From contig JADLAY010000066.1 of assembly GCA_020849765.1 (NCBI GenBank), positions 1-54,149 on the forward strand: DNA of 54,149 nt, read 5' to 3'. The position numbers and the translations under genes are program-made. How positions within the stretch are numbered: position 1 is the stretch's first letter; each line of letters opens with the position of its first letter. This document shows positions 43,097 to 52,168 of the stretch, piece after piece. Origin of the DNA: Anaerolineae bacterium (GTDB taxonomy: Bacteria; Chloroflexota; Anaerolineae; Aggregatilineales; Phototrophicaceae). Under the pieces are notes generated by a model. It was not told where the DNA came from. It worked only from the letters and a program-made list of their open reading frames with translations, and ran no database searches.

Positions 43097-44397
43097 GATC
43101 GGCCTCCCATCCACAAGTGTATCGTCGTGCCGTCGCCCGGCTGGCTGGTAATCTCGAACTTGCCGCCGAACATGTCGGCCCGCTCCTGCATGCCGACGAT
43201 GCCGAAGTGCTTGGATTGATCGAGTTCCTTGAGGTCGAACCCGCGCCCGTCGTCTTCGACCCACAGCTCGGCCTGCGAGTCCTGGCACGTCAGGCGCAGG
43301 CGCACGTGCGAGGCCGCCGCGTGACGCCCGATATTGGCGAAGGCTTCCTGCGCACAGCGGTAGATGGTCTGCTCGACTTCAACCGGCAGCGATTCCACCT
43401 GTTCGGGCAGATCCAGCTCAAGCTGGTAGCCGCCCTGCTCAGCGCTCGTGCGCGCCAGTTGCCGCAGCGAAAGCAGCAAGCCCAGGTCGTCGAGCGGCGT
43501 GGCGCGCAGTGATTCGAGCGCACGGCGCGTCTCGGTCAGCCCGGCGCGCGTCGTCGCCAGCGATTGTTCGAGCAGGGCGTGCGATTTATCCGGATTAACC
43601 TGCCACAGCGCGCTGCTCGCTTCAAGCTGCAAGGCCGTTGCACTCAACGAGTGCGCCAGCGTGTCGTGCAGTTCGCGCGCCAGGCGATTCCGCTCGCGGC
43701 TGGTCGCCAGCTGGTCGAGCGCGGCCATGTAGTGCACCAGTTTGCGGTTGGCCTGCTGGAGCGCGTCGCGCTGCTCTTTCAGGATGCGCGAGAGCACGGT
43801 CACGATGTAACCGACGAACAGGAAGGTGACGCTGCGGGCCGCCACCAGGATCAACAGGTTGAGCAGACCTTCCGGTGGCCGCGCCGCGAACGAGGCGTAG
43901 ATGAGGACGTCGATACCCACCGTGACGGCGATGAAGAGCAGCACCTCGCGCGTCGAATACTGCCAGGCGATCAGTACCAGCGGGAAGAACAACATCGGCG
44001 TCGATTCGTTATCCCACAGCATGTTGGTGTTGCCATAGGAGAGCGTCCGCAAGATGGTCGCGAGCGGCCCCTGGCCATCCCCCAGGGCATACAACTGCAC
44101 GAACGGCCGCCCCAGCGACAGGCCAATCGTCACCGCGATCAAGGCCACAGGCAGATATGAGCCGCGCAGGCGCCGCTGCAAGTAGGTCGAGCGCAAGAAC
44201 AGCGCCGTCGCCACGAAGATGAGCAGCGATACGAGCTGGATCGGGCCTGTGCGCGGCGTGTTGCTGAACCAACGCAGCAGGACAAAAGCGCCGGAAATGC
44301 CGATCTGCACGTACGCAAACAAACGAAACAACCACAACAGCGTCGGGTTGATCGTATTGGTTGGATAGATATGCAGCTGCTCGTCCATCATGGGCAT
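43093..44397 (-). CDS. Sensor histidine kinase (HisKA_3 family)
   Basis: A 434-residue membrane kinase. About six hydrophobic segments fill residues 18-205 with only short loops, so there is no large extracellular sensor domain; signals are probably detected in the membrane. The dimerisation/phosphoacceptor region has H244 (LARELHDTLAHSLS). The ATPase domain has N355 (EAFANIGRH), DDGRGFD (382-388) and GIVGMQERADMFGG. It phosphorylates the response regulator encoded with a 4-bp overlap. The arrangement resembles envelope-stress kinases such as LiaS and VraS. Confidence 0.93.
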   Translation of the reverse strand: MPMMDEQLHIYPTNTINPTLLWLFRLFAYVQIGISGAFVLLRWFSNTPRTGPIQLVSLLIFVATALFLRSTYLQRRLRGSYLPVALIAVTIGLSLGRPFVQLYALGDGQGPLATILRTLSYGNTNMLWDNESTPMLFFPLVLIAWQYSTREVLLFIAVTVGIDVLIYASFAARPPEGLLNLLILVAARSVTFLFVGYIVTVLSRILKEQRDALQQANRKLVHYMAALDQLATSRERNRLARELHDTLAHSLSATALQLEASSALWQVNPDKSHALLEQSLATTRAGLTETRRALESLRATPLDDLGLLLSLRQLARTSAEQGGYQLELDLPEQVESLPVEVEQTIYRCAQEAFANIGRHAAASHVRLRLTCQDSQAELWVEDDGRGFDLKELDQSKHFGIVGMQERADMFGGKFEITSQPGDGTTIHLWMGGRS

Positions 44398-44456
44398 CGA
44401 CCTGTAAGTTTCTTTTGATTATCGCAGATTCTTATGCATTCCGGCGTAGGGTTCGA

Positions 44457-44492
44457 GCTGCTGCCCCTCCACCGCAGCAGAGGGGAAGCAGC
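44457..44492. other. Hairpin downstream of the small secreted-protein gene
   Basis: GCTGCTGCCCCTC (44457-44469) pairs with GAGGGGAAGCAGC (44480-44492) with one mismatch. It lies 14 nt past the stop of the minus-strand gene. No T-run, so termination is uncertain. Confidence 0.5.
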
Positions 44493-44505
44493 GATGATCG
44501 GGCGC

Positions 44506-44940
44506 CTAGCAGTTCTGGTCACCAAACGACCAGTTGAAGCTGTAGACCTTGCCTTCCGCATCCGGCGCGGCGGCCACGGTGAAGCTGCCGTCGGCCGCGC
44601 GATAGAGGCTGTAGCCGAAGGCGCTGGTGAGCACCGTCGAACTTTCGGCGTCGACGCCCGCAGCTTCGATTTCGTCGGCGGTCACAGTTGCGACGAGTTG
44701 GAACTCGTCCTCACCGGTCGCGCCCCACAATTCGATCGTGTCGAAGACACCCGCGTTGACGTCGTCCGGGTTCGGGTATTCGAACGTGCAGTAGACGACG
44801 ACCGGCGCGGCGATGTCCCAGCTATTGACGCGCCCATCGCTGATGGTCGGCACGTTCTCTTCTTCATCTTGGGCCTGGACGACGCCGACGCCCAGCGCCA
44901 GCACGACGACTAACAGCAGAACCATTTTCCAATTACGCAT
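44506..44940 (-). CDS. Small secreted protein of unknown function
   Basis: A 144-residue protein with a clear signal peptide (MRNWKMVLLLVVVLALGVGV, cut near VQAQ|DE). The mature part is acidic and short, about 120 residues, with alternating beta-like segments (PVVVYCTFEYPNPD, TIELWGATGEDEFQLVATV) and two cysteines (one near residue 52, one at the C-terminus) that could form a disulfide. I recognise no family. GGAGAG precedes the start. It lies between the kinase gene and a membrane SH3 protein gene on the same strand, so a link to envelope sensing is possible. Confidence 0.8.
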   Translation of the reverse strand: MRNWKMVLLLVVVLALGVGVVQAQDEEENVPTISDGRVNSWDIAAPVVVYCTFEYPNPDDVNAGVFDTIELWGATGEDEFQLVATVTADEIEAAGVDAESSTVLTSAFGYSLYRAADGSFTVAAAPDAEGKVYSFNWSFGDQNC

Positions 44941-45087
44941 GTCGATTCTCTCCTCGTGATTGCGATACCATTACGACTGTTGACTTACGATGACACTTGG
45001 CGCACGATGCGCCGCTGCCTGCTTGACCGATAAACCCCTGCCCGCTTCCAATACACCGACACCTGCGAACGTCTCTCCATACCTCTC

Positions 45088-45918
45088 CTAGCTCTCGCGT
45101 GTGGGCAGCGCGCCGCACGACTCACTCAGCACGACGTAATCCGCGCTGACCCAACCGTGAGCGTCGTCATAGTCGGCCCACAGCCAGGCACCGTCTTCGC
45201 TGCGCGCGTGAATGGTCAGGAGCGTTGCATAAGGGACCGTCAGGATGCGTTCGGCATCCACGCTGGGGGCGCGCCTCAGATTGAGGTTGTTCTGCACCGT
45301 GCCCCTGCAGTCGACGACGGAGGCCTCCGTCGCCACGCCGGATGCGCTGTCCGGCGCGTCTGCAGTGGGCGCGGGCGTCGCGTAGACATACTGAGTCGGC
45401 AGCGGCGTGACGGCGAACTGCCGCACTTCCGCCGCCGTCGCAATGCGCTCACGGGCGGGCGCGTCCGCCGCACCCCGCGAGGCCATCTGCTGCGACTGCC
45501 CCTGTGCTTGATCCGCCAGCGTGACGACGGGGTACGCCTGCGTCGTCGTTGGCATCAGCGATGCCGTGAACGGCGCCAGCACGAGCGTCAACGCGAGGAT
45601 GACGCCCACCCCGACCAGGGCCAGCCCGGAAGACTGATTCCACCCCGCCGTTCGATCGAGCCTGCGCTGCACCATCGCGAAGATCAGCCCTCCCGCGATC
45701 AGGAGGATGGCTGCGGCGGCGACCGGCATCTTGACCTGCGCGGCGTCACCGGCGGCGTTGAGCGCCATGCCGATGAACGTCAGCGCAATGGCCAGCCCGG
45801 CCAGCAGCAACTGTACGAGCGTCCATGCCGTCCGCGGCGCAATCAGCCGTCCCCCCGTGTAGAGGAAGACCAGCGCGGCACATGCGAGACCTGCGATAAG
45901 CAAAGGTGGCAAATTCAT
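45088..45918 (-). CDS. Membrane protein with C-terminal bacterial SH3 domain
   Basis: A 276-residue protein. Four membrane helices are visible (about residues 4-22, 31-52, 61-82 and 96-122), followed by a Pro/Ala/Thr-rich linker and an SH3b-like domain at the C-terminus: CRGTVQNNLNLRRAPSVDAE, VPYATLLTIHARSEDGAWLW and AHGWVSADYVVLS. SH3b domains often bind peptidoglycan or peptides outside the cell. The start at 45918 has GGGAGAG upstream; ATG 45948 is an alternative. It is divergent from the efflux operon and could be an envelope sensor or anchor. Confidence 0.8.
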   Translation of the reverse strand: MNLPPLLIAGLACAALVFLYTGGRLIAPRTAWTLVQLLLAGLAIALTFIGMALNAAGDAAQVKMPVAAAAILLIAGGLIFAMVQRRLDRTAGWNQSSGLALVGVGVILALTLVLAPFTASLMPTTTQAYPVVTLADQAQGQSQQMASRGAADAPARERIATAAEVRQFAVTPLPTQYVYATPAPTADAPDSASGVATEASVVDCRGTVQNNLNLRRAPSVDAERILTVPYATLLTIHARSEDGAWLWADYDDAHGWVSADYVVLSESCGALPTRES

Positions 45919-46032
45919 CTTCCAGCACTCTCCCACGTCCATGACCATACAGCCTGCATCGTACGGGAAACCGCCCTTGTGACAGAATTCACGGGGGTCA
46001 TGTTCGCCGGTGCCTGTGGTCAGCCGATGCTA

Positions 46033-46044
46033 TGACCCCGGTCA
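46033..46044. promoter_or_regulatory. Palindrome upstream of the efflux operon
   Basis: TGACCCCGGTCA (arms TGAC/GTCA) lies about 90 nt before the first HlyD gene and about 115 nt before the divergent SH3-protein gene. A transcription-factor site is possible; nothing else supports it. Confidence 0.3.
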
Positions 46045-46135
46045 CATCGAGTGCTGACGCGGCGCACTACGGTGGACGCTGGAAATCAGGTTAGATGAAG
46101 GGAGTCCACGAACAAACGAGATGTGAGGAAATGTT

Positions 46136-47479
46136 GTGACCGTTCGACGCACATGGATACTGCTGGGCCTGCTCGTGCTGGCGCTTCCGCCCGCGCTGGC
46201 CGTCGGCTACCCCAGGCTAGAGACCGCGAGCAGCCCGCAGCTGGAGACGTATGTCGTCACGCGGGGCCGCGCCGCCCACACCATCCCGGCCTATGGATCG
46301 ATCCAGGCCGAGGAGATCGTCGACCTGAGCTTCCAGGCGCCCGGCCAGGTGGTCGAGGTGCTGGTCGACGATGGCGACCGCGTGCAAGCGGGCGACGCGC
46401 TGATCCGTTTAGACAGCCGCGCCCAGTACGCAAGCTACGCCCAGGCCAACCTCAATTACGAACTGGCCGTACGTCAGCTTGAAGACCTGCAAATGCCGGA
46501 CGACGATGCGATCCGCGTGGCGCAGGCCAACCTGCAGGCGGCGCAGAATGCCTACAGCGACGTGAGCAACGCCGTCAGCGATGCCGACCTGGCCGCGGCG
46601 GAACTCCGTTACCAACAGGCGCAAACAGCGCTGACCGCCGCCGAGGAGGCGCGTCGCTATGCCGATCCGGGCCGCCAGTCCGACGAGACGATCGCACTGA
46701 TGGACGCGCAGATCGGCGAGGCGTCCTTCAATGCCGAGATCGCCCGCCTGTCGCTCGAAGAACTGCGCACGGCCAATCACGGTGAGTTGGGCGCGGCGGG
46801 CGCACGCATCGCCCAGGCGCGCGCCGAACTGGAACGGGCGCAGGCAGGCCCCAGCGATTACGACCTGGAGCAGGCGCAGAACGCCATCGACCAGGCCCAG
46901 ATCGGGCTGGATCAGGCGCGGCTGAGCTACGAGCGCACCATGCTGACGGCGCCGGTCGACGGCATCGTCGCCAATCGCAGCGCGGGCGTCGGCCAGCGCA
47001 TCGCCGCGGGCACGACCGTGCTGCAACTGATCGACGTGACGCCGATCGGCTTCAAGGGCGAGGTCGACGAGAGCGACATCCAGCAAATCGCGATCGGCAT
47101 GCCGGTGCAGGTCGAACTCGACGCGCTGCCCGGCCAGCCGTTCGATGGGGCGTTGACCTGGCTGGCGCCGCAGGGCCGTGACGAAGCCGGGATCGTCGTC
47201 TACGACGTGGAGATCGAGTTGAACACGGATGACGCGCGCGTGCGCCCCGGCATGAGCGCCGACGCCGACATCATCACCAACGAGGTGGGCGATGCGCTGC
47301 TCGCGCCCGCCCAATTCGTCCGCACGGATGCGGCCAGCGGGCGCACCTACGTCGACGTGCTGCTGGAAGACGGCAAACTGCAGGAGCGCGAAGTCACCCT
47401 CGGCCTCCGAGGCGACAGCAGCGTCGAGATCATCTCCGGGTTGAGTGAGGGCGAGACAATCGCTCTCACGGGTGTATAG
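46136..47479 (+). CDS. HlyD/MacA-type membrane fusion protein, first adaptor
   Basis: A 447-residue protein anchored by an N-terminal helix (residues about 6-22). A biotinyl-lipoyl half (SFQAPGQVVEVLVDDGDRVQ), a long coiled-coil hairpin (about 95-265, rich in Ala, Gln and Glu), the second lipoyl half (LTAPVDGIVANRSAGVGQRI) and beta-barrel and membrane-proximal domains follow. Such adaptors work with an ABC ATPase and FtsX-type permease to export or extract envelope-associated compounds. The GTG start has GAGGAA 5 nt upstream. A second adaptor is encoded 9 bp downstream. Confidence 0.92.
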   Translation: MTVRRTWILLGLLVLALPPALAVGYPRLETASSPQLETYVVTRGRAAHTIPAYGSIQAEEIVDLSFQAPGQVVEVLVDDGDRVQAGDALIRLDSRAQYASYAQANLNYELAVRQLEDLQMPDDDAIRVAQANLQAAQNAYSDVSNAVSDADLAAAELRYQQAQTALTAAEEARRYADPGRQSDETIALMDAQIGEASFNAEIARLSLEELRTANHGELGAAGARIAQARAELERAQAGPSDYDLEQAQNAIDQAQIGLDQARLSYERTMLTAPVDGIVANRSAGVGQRIAAGTTVLQLIDVTPIGFKGEVDESDIQQIAIGMPVQVELDALPGQPFDGALTWLAPQGRDEAGIVVYDVEIELNTDDARVRPGMSADADIITNEVGDALLAPAQFVRTDAASGRTYVDVLLEDGKLQEREVTLGLRGDSSVEIISGLSEGETIALTGV

Positions 47480-47488
47480 GGGCAGCGC

Positions 47489-48802
47489 ATGAACGAGACT
47501 GAGCGGAAGCAACCGACCATGAAGATTTCGACACGTAACGCAAAGCCTGCATTCCACCTCACCCCCAACCCCCTCTCCGCACGCGACCGAAGGAAGTCCC
47601 TTTGGGGCGGAGAGGGGACGTCGAAGCGCAGCGAGACAGGGGTGAGGTTTCCGGGCAAGTCCCTGGCGCGTGTGGTTGGCAGCGCCGCGCTCGCCCTGAG
47701 TCTGCTCCTGCTGGCCGCGGGTCAGCCGGTCACCGCGCAGGACGCCGACGCGCCCGACGTGAGCGCGACGGGGACGGTACAGGCGCTGGAGACGACGCCG
47801 CTGACCTTCGGCGCGCGCAGCCTGGTCAGCGAAGTGCTGGTCGAAGAAGGCCAGCTCGTACACAAGGGGGATGTGCTCGCCCGGCTCGACGTCGCCGACC
47901 TGGAACTGGCTGTGCGCAATGCGCAGAACCAGCTGGCCGTGCAGCAGACGCGCTACGATCAACTGACCGGCCCCGCCCGCGACGTCGACATCGCCGCCGC
48001 CGAGGCCGCCATCAACGCCGCCCAGGCGAGCGCCAACGCCGCCTATGCCGAGCAGCCGAGCGCCAACGATCTCGAGATCGCGCGCTTGCAGACGGAGCAG
48101 GCGCAGAATCAGTTGTGGCAGGCGCAGTTGCAGCGCGATATCACCCTCGGTGTGAATCCCGAATTCCGCAACAACGCCAACAATTCGGCGGCGGCGCAAG
48201 ACGTTCAGATCAACGCCGGGCTGGCGCAGGCGGAAACCGGCATCGGTATCGCCGAGCAGAACTACGCGGGCGTCGCGGATGAAGGCCCGGATCTGACGCG
48301 GCTGGGGCAGGCCAACGCCAGCATCACCCAGGCGCAGGTACAGCTCGATCGCCTGATGGACGGGCCGGACGCGACGACGCAGCGCATGGCCGAAATCGCG
48401 CTGGAGACGAGCGCCCTGGCCGTCGAGCAGATGCAGCTCCAGCTTGAGAACGCCATCATCGTCGCGCCGTTCGACGGCGTCGTGCTGACGAACAACCTGG
48501 TCGTCGGCGAACTGCCCCCGCAGACGCAGCCCGCCTTCGTTCTGGCGGATACGAGCGCCTACCGGCTTGATCTCGACATCGACGAGACGGACGTCGTCTA
48601 CCTCGGCGTCGGCCAGGCGGTCGACATCACGCTGGCGGCGCTGCCGGGCGCATCGTTCTCCGGCACGATCACGACCATCGCCGTGCTGCCGACCGTCGGC
48701 GAGGCTGTGCCGACCTACGAAGCGCGCGTCACCTTCGACCCCGGGGCGGAGCCGGTGCGCATCGGCATGAGCGCGGACGCGACGATTGCGGTGAGGAGCT
48801 AG
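47489..48802 (+). CDS. HlyD/MacA-type membrane fusion protein, second adaptor
   Basis: A 437-residue adaptor with the same architecture: lipoyl half (FGARSLVSEVLVEEGQLVHK), coiled coil (about 135-305), second lipoyl half (IVAPFDGVVLTNNLVVGELP) and a beta-barrel. The signal/anchor helix is displaced to residues about 61-84 because residues about 23-53 are encoded by a family B palindromic repeat (47556-47648) that keeps the frame open. Without the repeat, MKISTRNAKPA would run straight into KSLARVVGSAALALS, a normal signal peptide. ATG 47489 has an AGGGGC site; ATG 47519 is an alternative. Confidence 0.9.
   Translation: MNETERKQPTMKISTRNAKPAFHLTPNPLSARDRRKSLWGGEGTSKRSETGVRFPGKSLARVVGSAALALSLLLLAAGQPVTAQDADAPDVSATGTVQALETTPLTFGARSLVSEVLVEEGQLVHKGDVLARLDVADLELAVRNAQNQLAVQQTRYDQLTGPARDVDIAAAEAAINAAQASANAAYAEQPSANDLEIARLQTEQAQNQLWQAQLQRDITLGVNPEFRNNANNSAAAQDVQINAGLAQAETGIGIAEQNYAGVADEGPDLTRLGQANASITQAQVQLDRLMDGPDATTQRMAEIALETSALAVEQMQLQLENAIIVAPFDGVVLTNNLVVGELPPQTQPAFVLADTSAYRLDLDIDETDVVYLGVGQAVDITLAALPGASFSGTITTIAVLPTVGEAVPTYEARVTFDPGAEPVRIGMSADATIAVRS
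47556..47648 (+). repeat. Family B palindromic repeat inserted in frame within a coding sequence
   Basis: Inverted ends ACCTCACCCC (47556-47565) and GGGGTGAGGT (47639-47648) enclose CCCCTCTCCGC...GCGGAGAGGGG and the GTCGAAGCGCAGCGAGACAGG segment also present in the intergenic copy at 35374-35474. The length between the ends is 93 bp, exactly 31 codons, with no stop in the reading frame. Confidence 0.8.
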
Positions 48803-48804
48803 GC

Positions 48805-49566
48805 ATGTTCAAACGGCTCATCCAACGCGAACCCGCGCTCGACGGCGGCGAGCACAGCCAGCACCTGATCGTGCTGCGCGACGTGAAGAAGGTCTACAAG
48901 ACCGACGCCGGGGACTTCCTGGCGCTCAAGGGCATCGACCTGACCATCGACAAGGGCGAGTTCGTCGGCATCGTCGGCAAGTCCGGCAGCGGCAAATCAA
49001 CGCTGGTCAACATGATCACGGGCATCGACCGCCCGTCGAGCGGCGAGGTCTACATGAACGGCACGGCGATCCATCACTTCAACGAGGGGCAGATGGCGAA
49101 GTGGCGCGGCGTGACGATGGGCGTCGTCTTCCAGTTCTTCCAACTGCTGCCAACGCTGACCGTGATCGAAAACGTCATGCTGCCGATGGACTTCTGCAAC
49201 ATGTACAGCTGGCGTGAGCGGCAGGATCGCGCGATGGAGCTGCTGCGGCTGGTCGACGTCGAGACGCAGGCGCACAAGCTGCCGACCATGATCTCCGGCG
49301 GGCAGCAGCAGCGCGTCGCCATCGCCCGCGCGCTGGCGAACGACCCGCCGATCGTCGTCGCCGACGAGCCGACCGGCAACCTGGACTCGCGCACGGCGGA
49401 GCAGGTCTTCCAATTGTTCGCCGGGCTGGTCGCGCAGGGCAAAACCTTCCTGATGGTGACGCACGACGACGAGCTGGCCGAACGCATGAGCCGCGTGATC
49501 ACGATCACGGACGGCGAGCTGGTCCGCGATTCGGCGCCGGTGGCTCTTGAGATGCAGGAGAGTTGA
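48805..49566 (+). CDS. ABC ATPase, MacB/LolD family
   Basis: A 253-residue ATPase. Walker A GKSGSGKS (58-65), Q-loop VVFQFFQLLPTLTVIENV, signature ISGGQQQRVAIARAL (163-177) and Walker B VVADEPTGNLD (D187, E188) are complete; the QFFQLLPTLT segment is diagnostic of the LolD/MacB group that works with FtsX-type permeases as mechanotransducers rather than classical pumps. It starts 2 bp after the second adaptor gene and ends 2 bp before the permease gene. Confidence 0.95.
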   Translation: MFKRLIQREPALDGGEHSQHLIVLRDVKKVYKTDAGDFLALKGIDLTIDKGEFVGIVGKSGSGKSTLVNMITGIDRPSSGEVYMNGTAIHHFNEGQMAKWRGVTMGVVFQFFQLLPTLTVIENVMLPMDFCNMYSWRERQDRAMELLRLVDVETQAHKLPTMISGGQQQRVAIARALANDPPIVVADEPTGNLDSRTAEQVFQLFAGLVAQGKTFLMVTHDDELAERMSRVITITDGELVRDSAPVALEMQES

Positions 49567-49568
49567 CC

Positions 49569-51920
49569 ATGCTCAGTCCGCGCTGGCGCAAGGTCGTCCG
49601 CGACCTGTGGGACAACAAGAGCCGCACGATGCTGGTCGTGCTCTCGATCGCGATCGGTGTGTTCGCCTTCGGCAGCCTGTTCCTGGCGCGCAACGTCGCC
49701 GCGACCGATCTCGATCGCGCGCTCGTCGACACGCACATCGCCGACATCACGTTCGGCATCGCCGGCTTCGACGATACGCTGGTGCGTTGGGCGGCCCGGC
49801 AGCCGGGCGTCACCGCCAGCGAAGGCACGACGACCGCCAGCGCCAAGCTGATCCTGCCGGATGGCAGCACGCACAGCGCCTCGCTGACGGCCTACGCCGA
49901 CTACGACCAGATTCAGATCGACCGCATCATGCCGCAGACGGGCGCCTGGCCGCTGCAGGCGAACGCCGTCTACCTTGAGCGCAGCTACGCCGAGAAGGTC
50001 GACCTCCAGATCGGCGATCCGCTGACGGTCGAACTGCCGGACGGGCGGCGCGAAGGACTCGTCTATGGCGGCTCGGTGCACGATTTCAGCATCCGCCCCG
50101 CCGGGATGCAGTCGACCTTCGCCAGCTACGTCACGCCGGAAACGCTGCATCGCCTGGGCATCCCGACGCTCTACAACCACCTGATGATCACGGTCGACCG
50201 GTCGTCCGCCACGCTGACGGAGAGCGCCAACACCCTGCGCGACGAACTCGTTCACCAGGGCGTCCACGTCGCCTCGGTCAACATCAACGACGAGGGTCAC
50301 TGGGCGGCCAGCATCTTCGACGGCCTGGCGACGGTGCTGGTGCTCGTCGGGCTGGTCTCGCTGATCCTGAGCGCGTTCCTGGTCGTCAACACCATCTCCG
50401 GCTTCATGGCCCAGCAAAAGCGCTCGATCGGCATCATGAAGATAATCGGGGCGTCGCGCGGGCAGATCATCGGCGTCTACATGGTGATGGTCGCCTGCTT
50501 CGGTGGGCTGGCGCTGGTGTTGGCGCTGCCGACCAGCCTGCTGTTCGCCTCGCGGCTGGTCTATTTCATCGCGCCGCACATCAACCTGGATATCACCGGC
50601 TTCCAGGTACCGTTCTCGATCCTGCTGATGGAGATCGCGGTCGCCTTCATCACGCCGATGGTGGCGGCACTGTTCCCGATCCTGAGCGGCACGGGTATTC
50701 CTCCGGCGCAGGCGGTCAGCGATTACGTCGTCCAGACGAGCAACAACCCGCTCGACGTGCTGCTGGCGCGGCTGAAGGGCATCTCGCGCCCGGCGCTGCT
50801 CTCGATCCGCAACACGTTCCGGCGCAAGATGCGCCTGCTGATGACGATGATCACGCTGACGCTGGCGGGCGCCTTCTTCATGAGCATCGTCAACGTGCGC
50901 AACGGCCTCAACACCGACATCGCCATCCTCTCGCGCATGGCGGATTACGACATCTTCTATGCGCTGTCGAGCGTCTATCCGAAAGAGGCGGTTGAGCGGC
51001 GCGTTCGCGATCAGCCCGGCGTCGAGGGGGCCGAAGGCTGGGCGGCGGCCTCGGTCGCGCAGGCGCTGCCCGGCGATGAGCAGGGTTCGAACTTCACGCT
51101 GACCGGCCTGCCGTATGACTCGGCGCTGGTCGACCCGCTGCTGGTCGAGGGCCGCTGGCTGGATGCGCCGGACTACGACAATCGCTATGACATCGTCATC
51201 AGCGACGATCTGCAGAACGACTCCGGCTTGAAGCTGGGCGACACGCTGACACTCAAGATGAGCGGCGAGGAGCACGGCTGGCGTATTGTCGGCATCATCG
51301 ACGGCTACGGGGCATCCGCCTACACCTACTACGATACGCTGGCGCGCGCGACCGGTCGCCCTGACCTGATCGACCGCGTGGTCATCCGCGCGGCGGGTGC
51401 GGATAGCGCCTACGCCCGCCAGCTCGAACTGACGCTGGAGCAACAGGGCATCGACATCGCCCAAACGACGCTGCGCGCGGACATCATCGCCGGGGTCACC
51501 GGCGGCTTCAACGTGATCGTGATCGTGCTGCTGGCGATGGCCGTCCTGATCGCCGCCGTCGCCGGGCTGGGGCTGACGGGCACCATGAGCCTCAACGTGC
51601 TCGAACGCACGCGCGAGATCGGCGTCATGCGCGCGGTCGGCGCGGGCACCAACACCCTGCGCCTGATGTTCGTCGGCGAAGGCATGCTGATCGGCCTGCT
51701 GACGTTCGTCATCGCCTTACCGCTCAGCTTCCCGACGACTCGCCTGTTCGGCGCCGTGCTCGGCAACGTGATCTTCGATCAGCCGCTCGCCTACGCGCCC
51801 GCGCCGGAAGGCCCGCTGATCTGGCTGGTGCTGGTCATGATCGTGTCCGCCATCGCCAGTATCGCCCCGGCCCAGCGCGCCTCGGAGATCAGCATTCGCG
51901 AGGCGCTTGCCTACGAATGA
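49569..51920 (+). CDS. FtsX-like ABC permease with two FtsX domains
   Basis: A 783-residue membrane protein. An N-terminal helix (about 18-38) is followed by a large extracellular MacB-like domain (about 40-245), then a three-helix FtsX core (about 255-390; ISGFMAQQKRSIGIMKIIGA), another helix (about 420-440), a second extracellular domain (about 445-640) and a final three-helix FtsX core (about 650-775; LERTREIGVMRAVGAG). The duplicated layout is the one found in single-chain permeases of envelope lipoprotein or antibiotic extrusion systems. GGAGAG precedes ATG 49569. A hairpin at 51943-51973 (ACCGGCGC/GCGCCGGT) follows the stop codon. Confidence 0.93.
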   Translation: MLSPRWRKVVRDLWDNKSRTMLVVLSIAIGVFAFGSLFLARNVAATDLDRALVDTHIADITFGIAGFDDTLVRWAARQPGVTASEGTTTASAKLILPDGSTHSASLTAYADYDQIQIDRIMPQTGAWPLQANAVYLERSYAEKVDLQIGDPLTVELPDGRREGLVYGGSVHDFSIRPAGMQSTFASYVTPETLHRLGIPTLYNHLMITVDRSSATLTESANTLRDELVHQGVHVASVNINDEGHWAASIFDGLATVLVLVGLVSLILSAFLVVNTISGFMAQQKRSIGIMKIIGASRGQIIGVYMVMVACFGGLALVLALPTSLLFASRLVYFIAPHINLDITGFQVPFSILLMEIAVAFITPMVAALFPILSGTGIPPAQAVSDYVVQTSNNPLDVLLARLKGISRPALLSIRNTFRRKMRLLMTMITLTLAGAFFMSIVNVRNGLNTDIAILSRMADYDIFYALSSVYPKEAVERRVRDQPGVEGAEGWAAASVAQALPGDEQGSNFTLTGLPYDSALVDPLLVEGRWLDAPDYDNRYDIVISDDLQNDSGLKLGDTLTLKMSGEEHGWRIVGIIDGYGASAYTYYDTLARATGRPDLIDRVVIRAAGADSAYARQLELTLEQQGIDIAQTTLRADIIAGVTGGFNVIVIVLLAMAVLIAAVAGLGLTGTMSLNVLERTREIGVMRAVGAGTNTLRLMFVGEGMLIGLLTFVIALPLSFPTTRLFGAVLGNVIFDQPLAYAPAPEGPLIWLVLVMIVSAIASIAPAQRASEISIREALAYE

Positions 51921-52168
51921 CATCCGCCACATGTGACATGAGACCGGCGCTAGGCCACCTATCCCGCGCCGGTCGCGGGCGGCCCACCTGACCGGGAACA
52001 TGATCCCCCAATCGGGCCAGGTGAAAGGGCCACATGCGCTCATGTCGGACGCGCCCCGCCGCTCTAGACTGGAAGGTAAGATCGCCTTCAGGGAGAGCGC
52101 CGTGTCATGTGACCCGGCACTTGCCCAGGGCGAACCCCGCCCGTGTTGTGGAGAGGAAAGCTAGCCTC

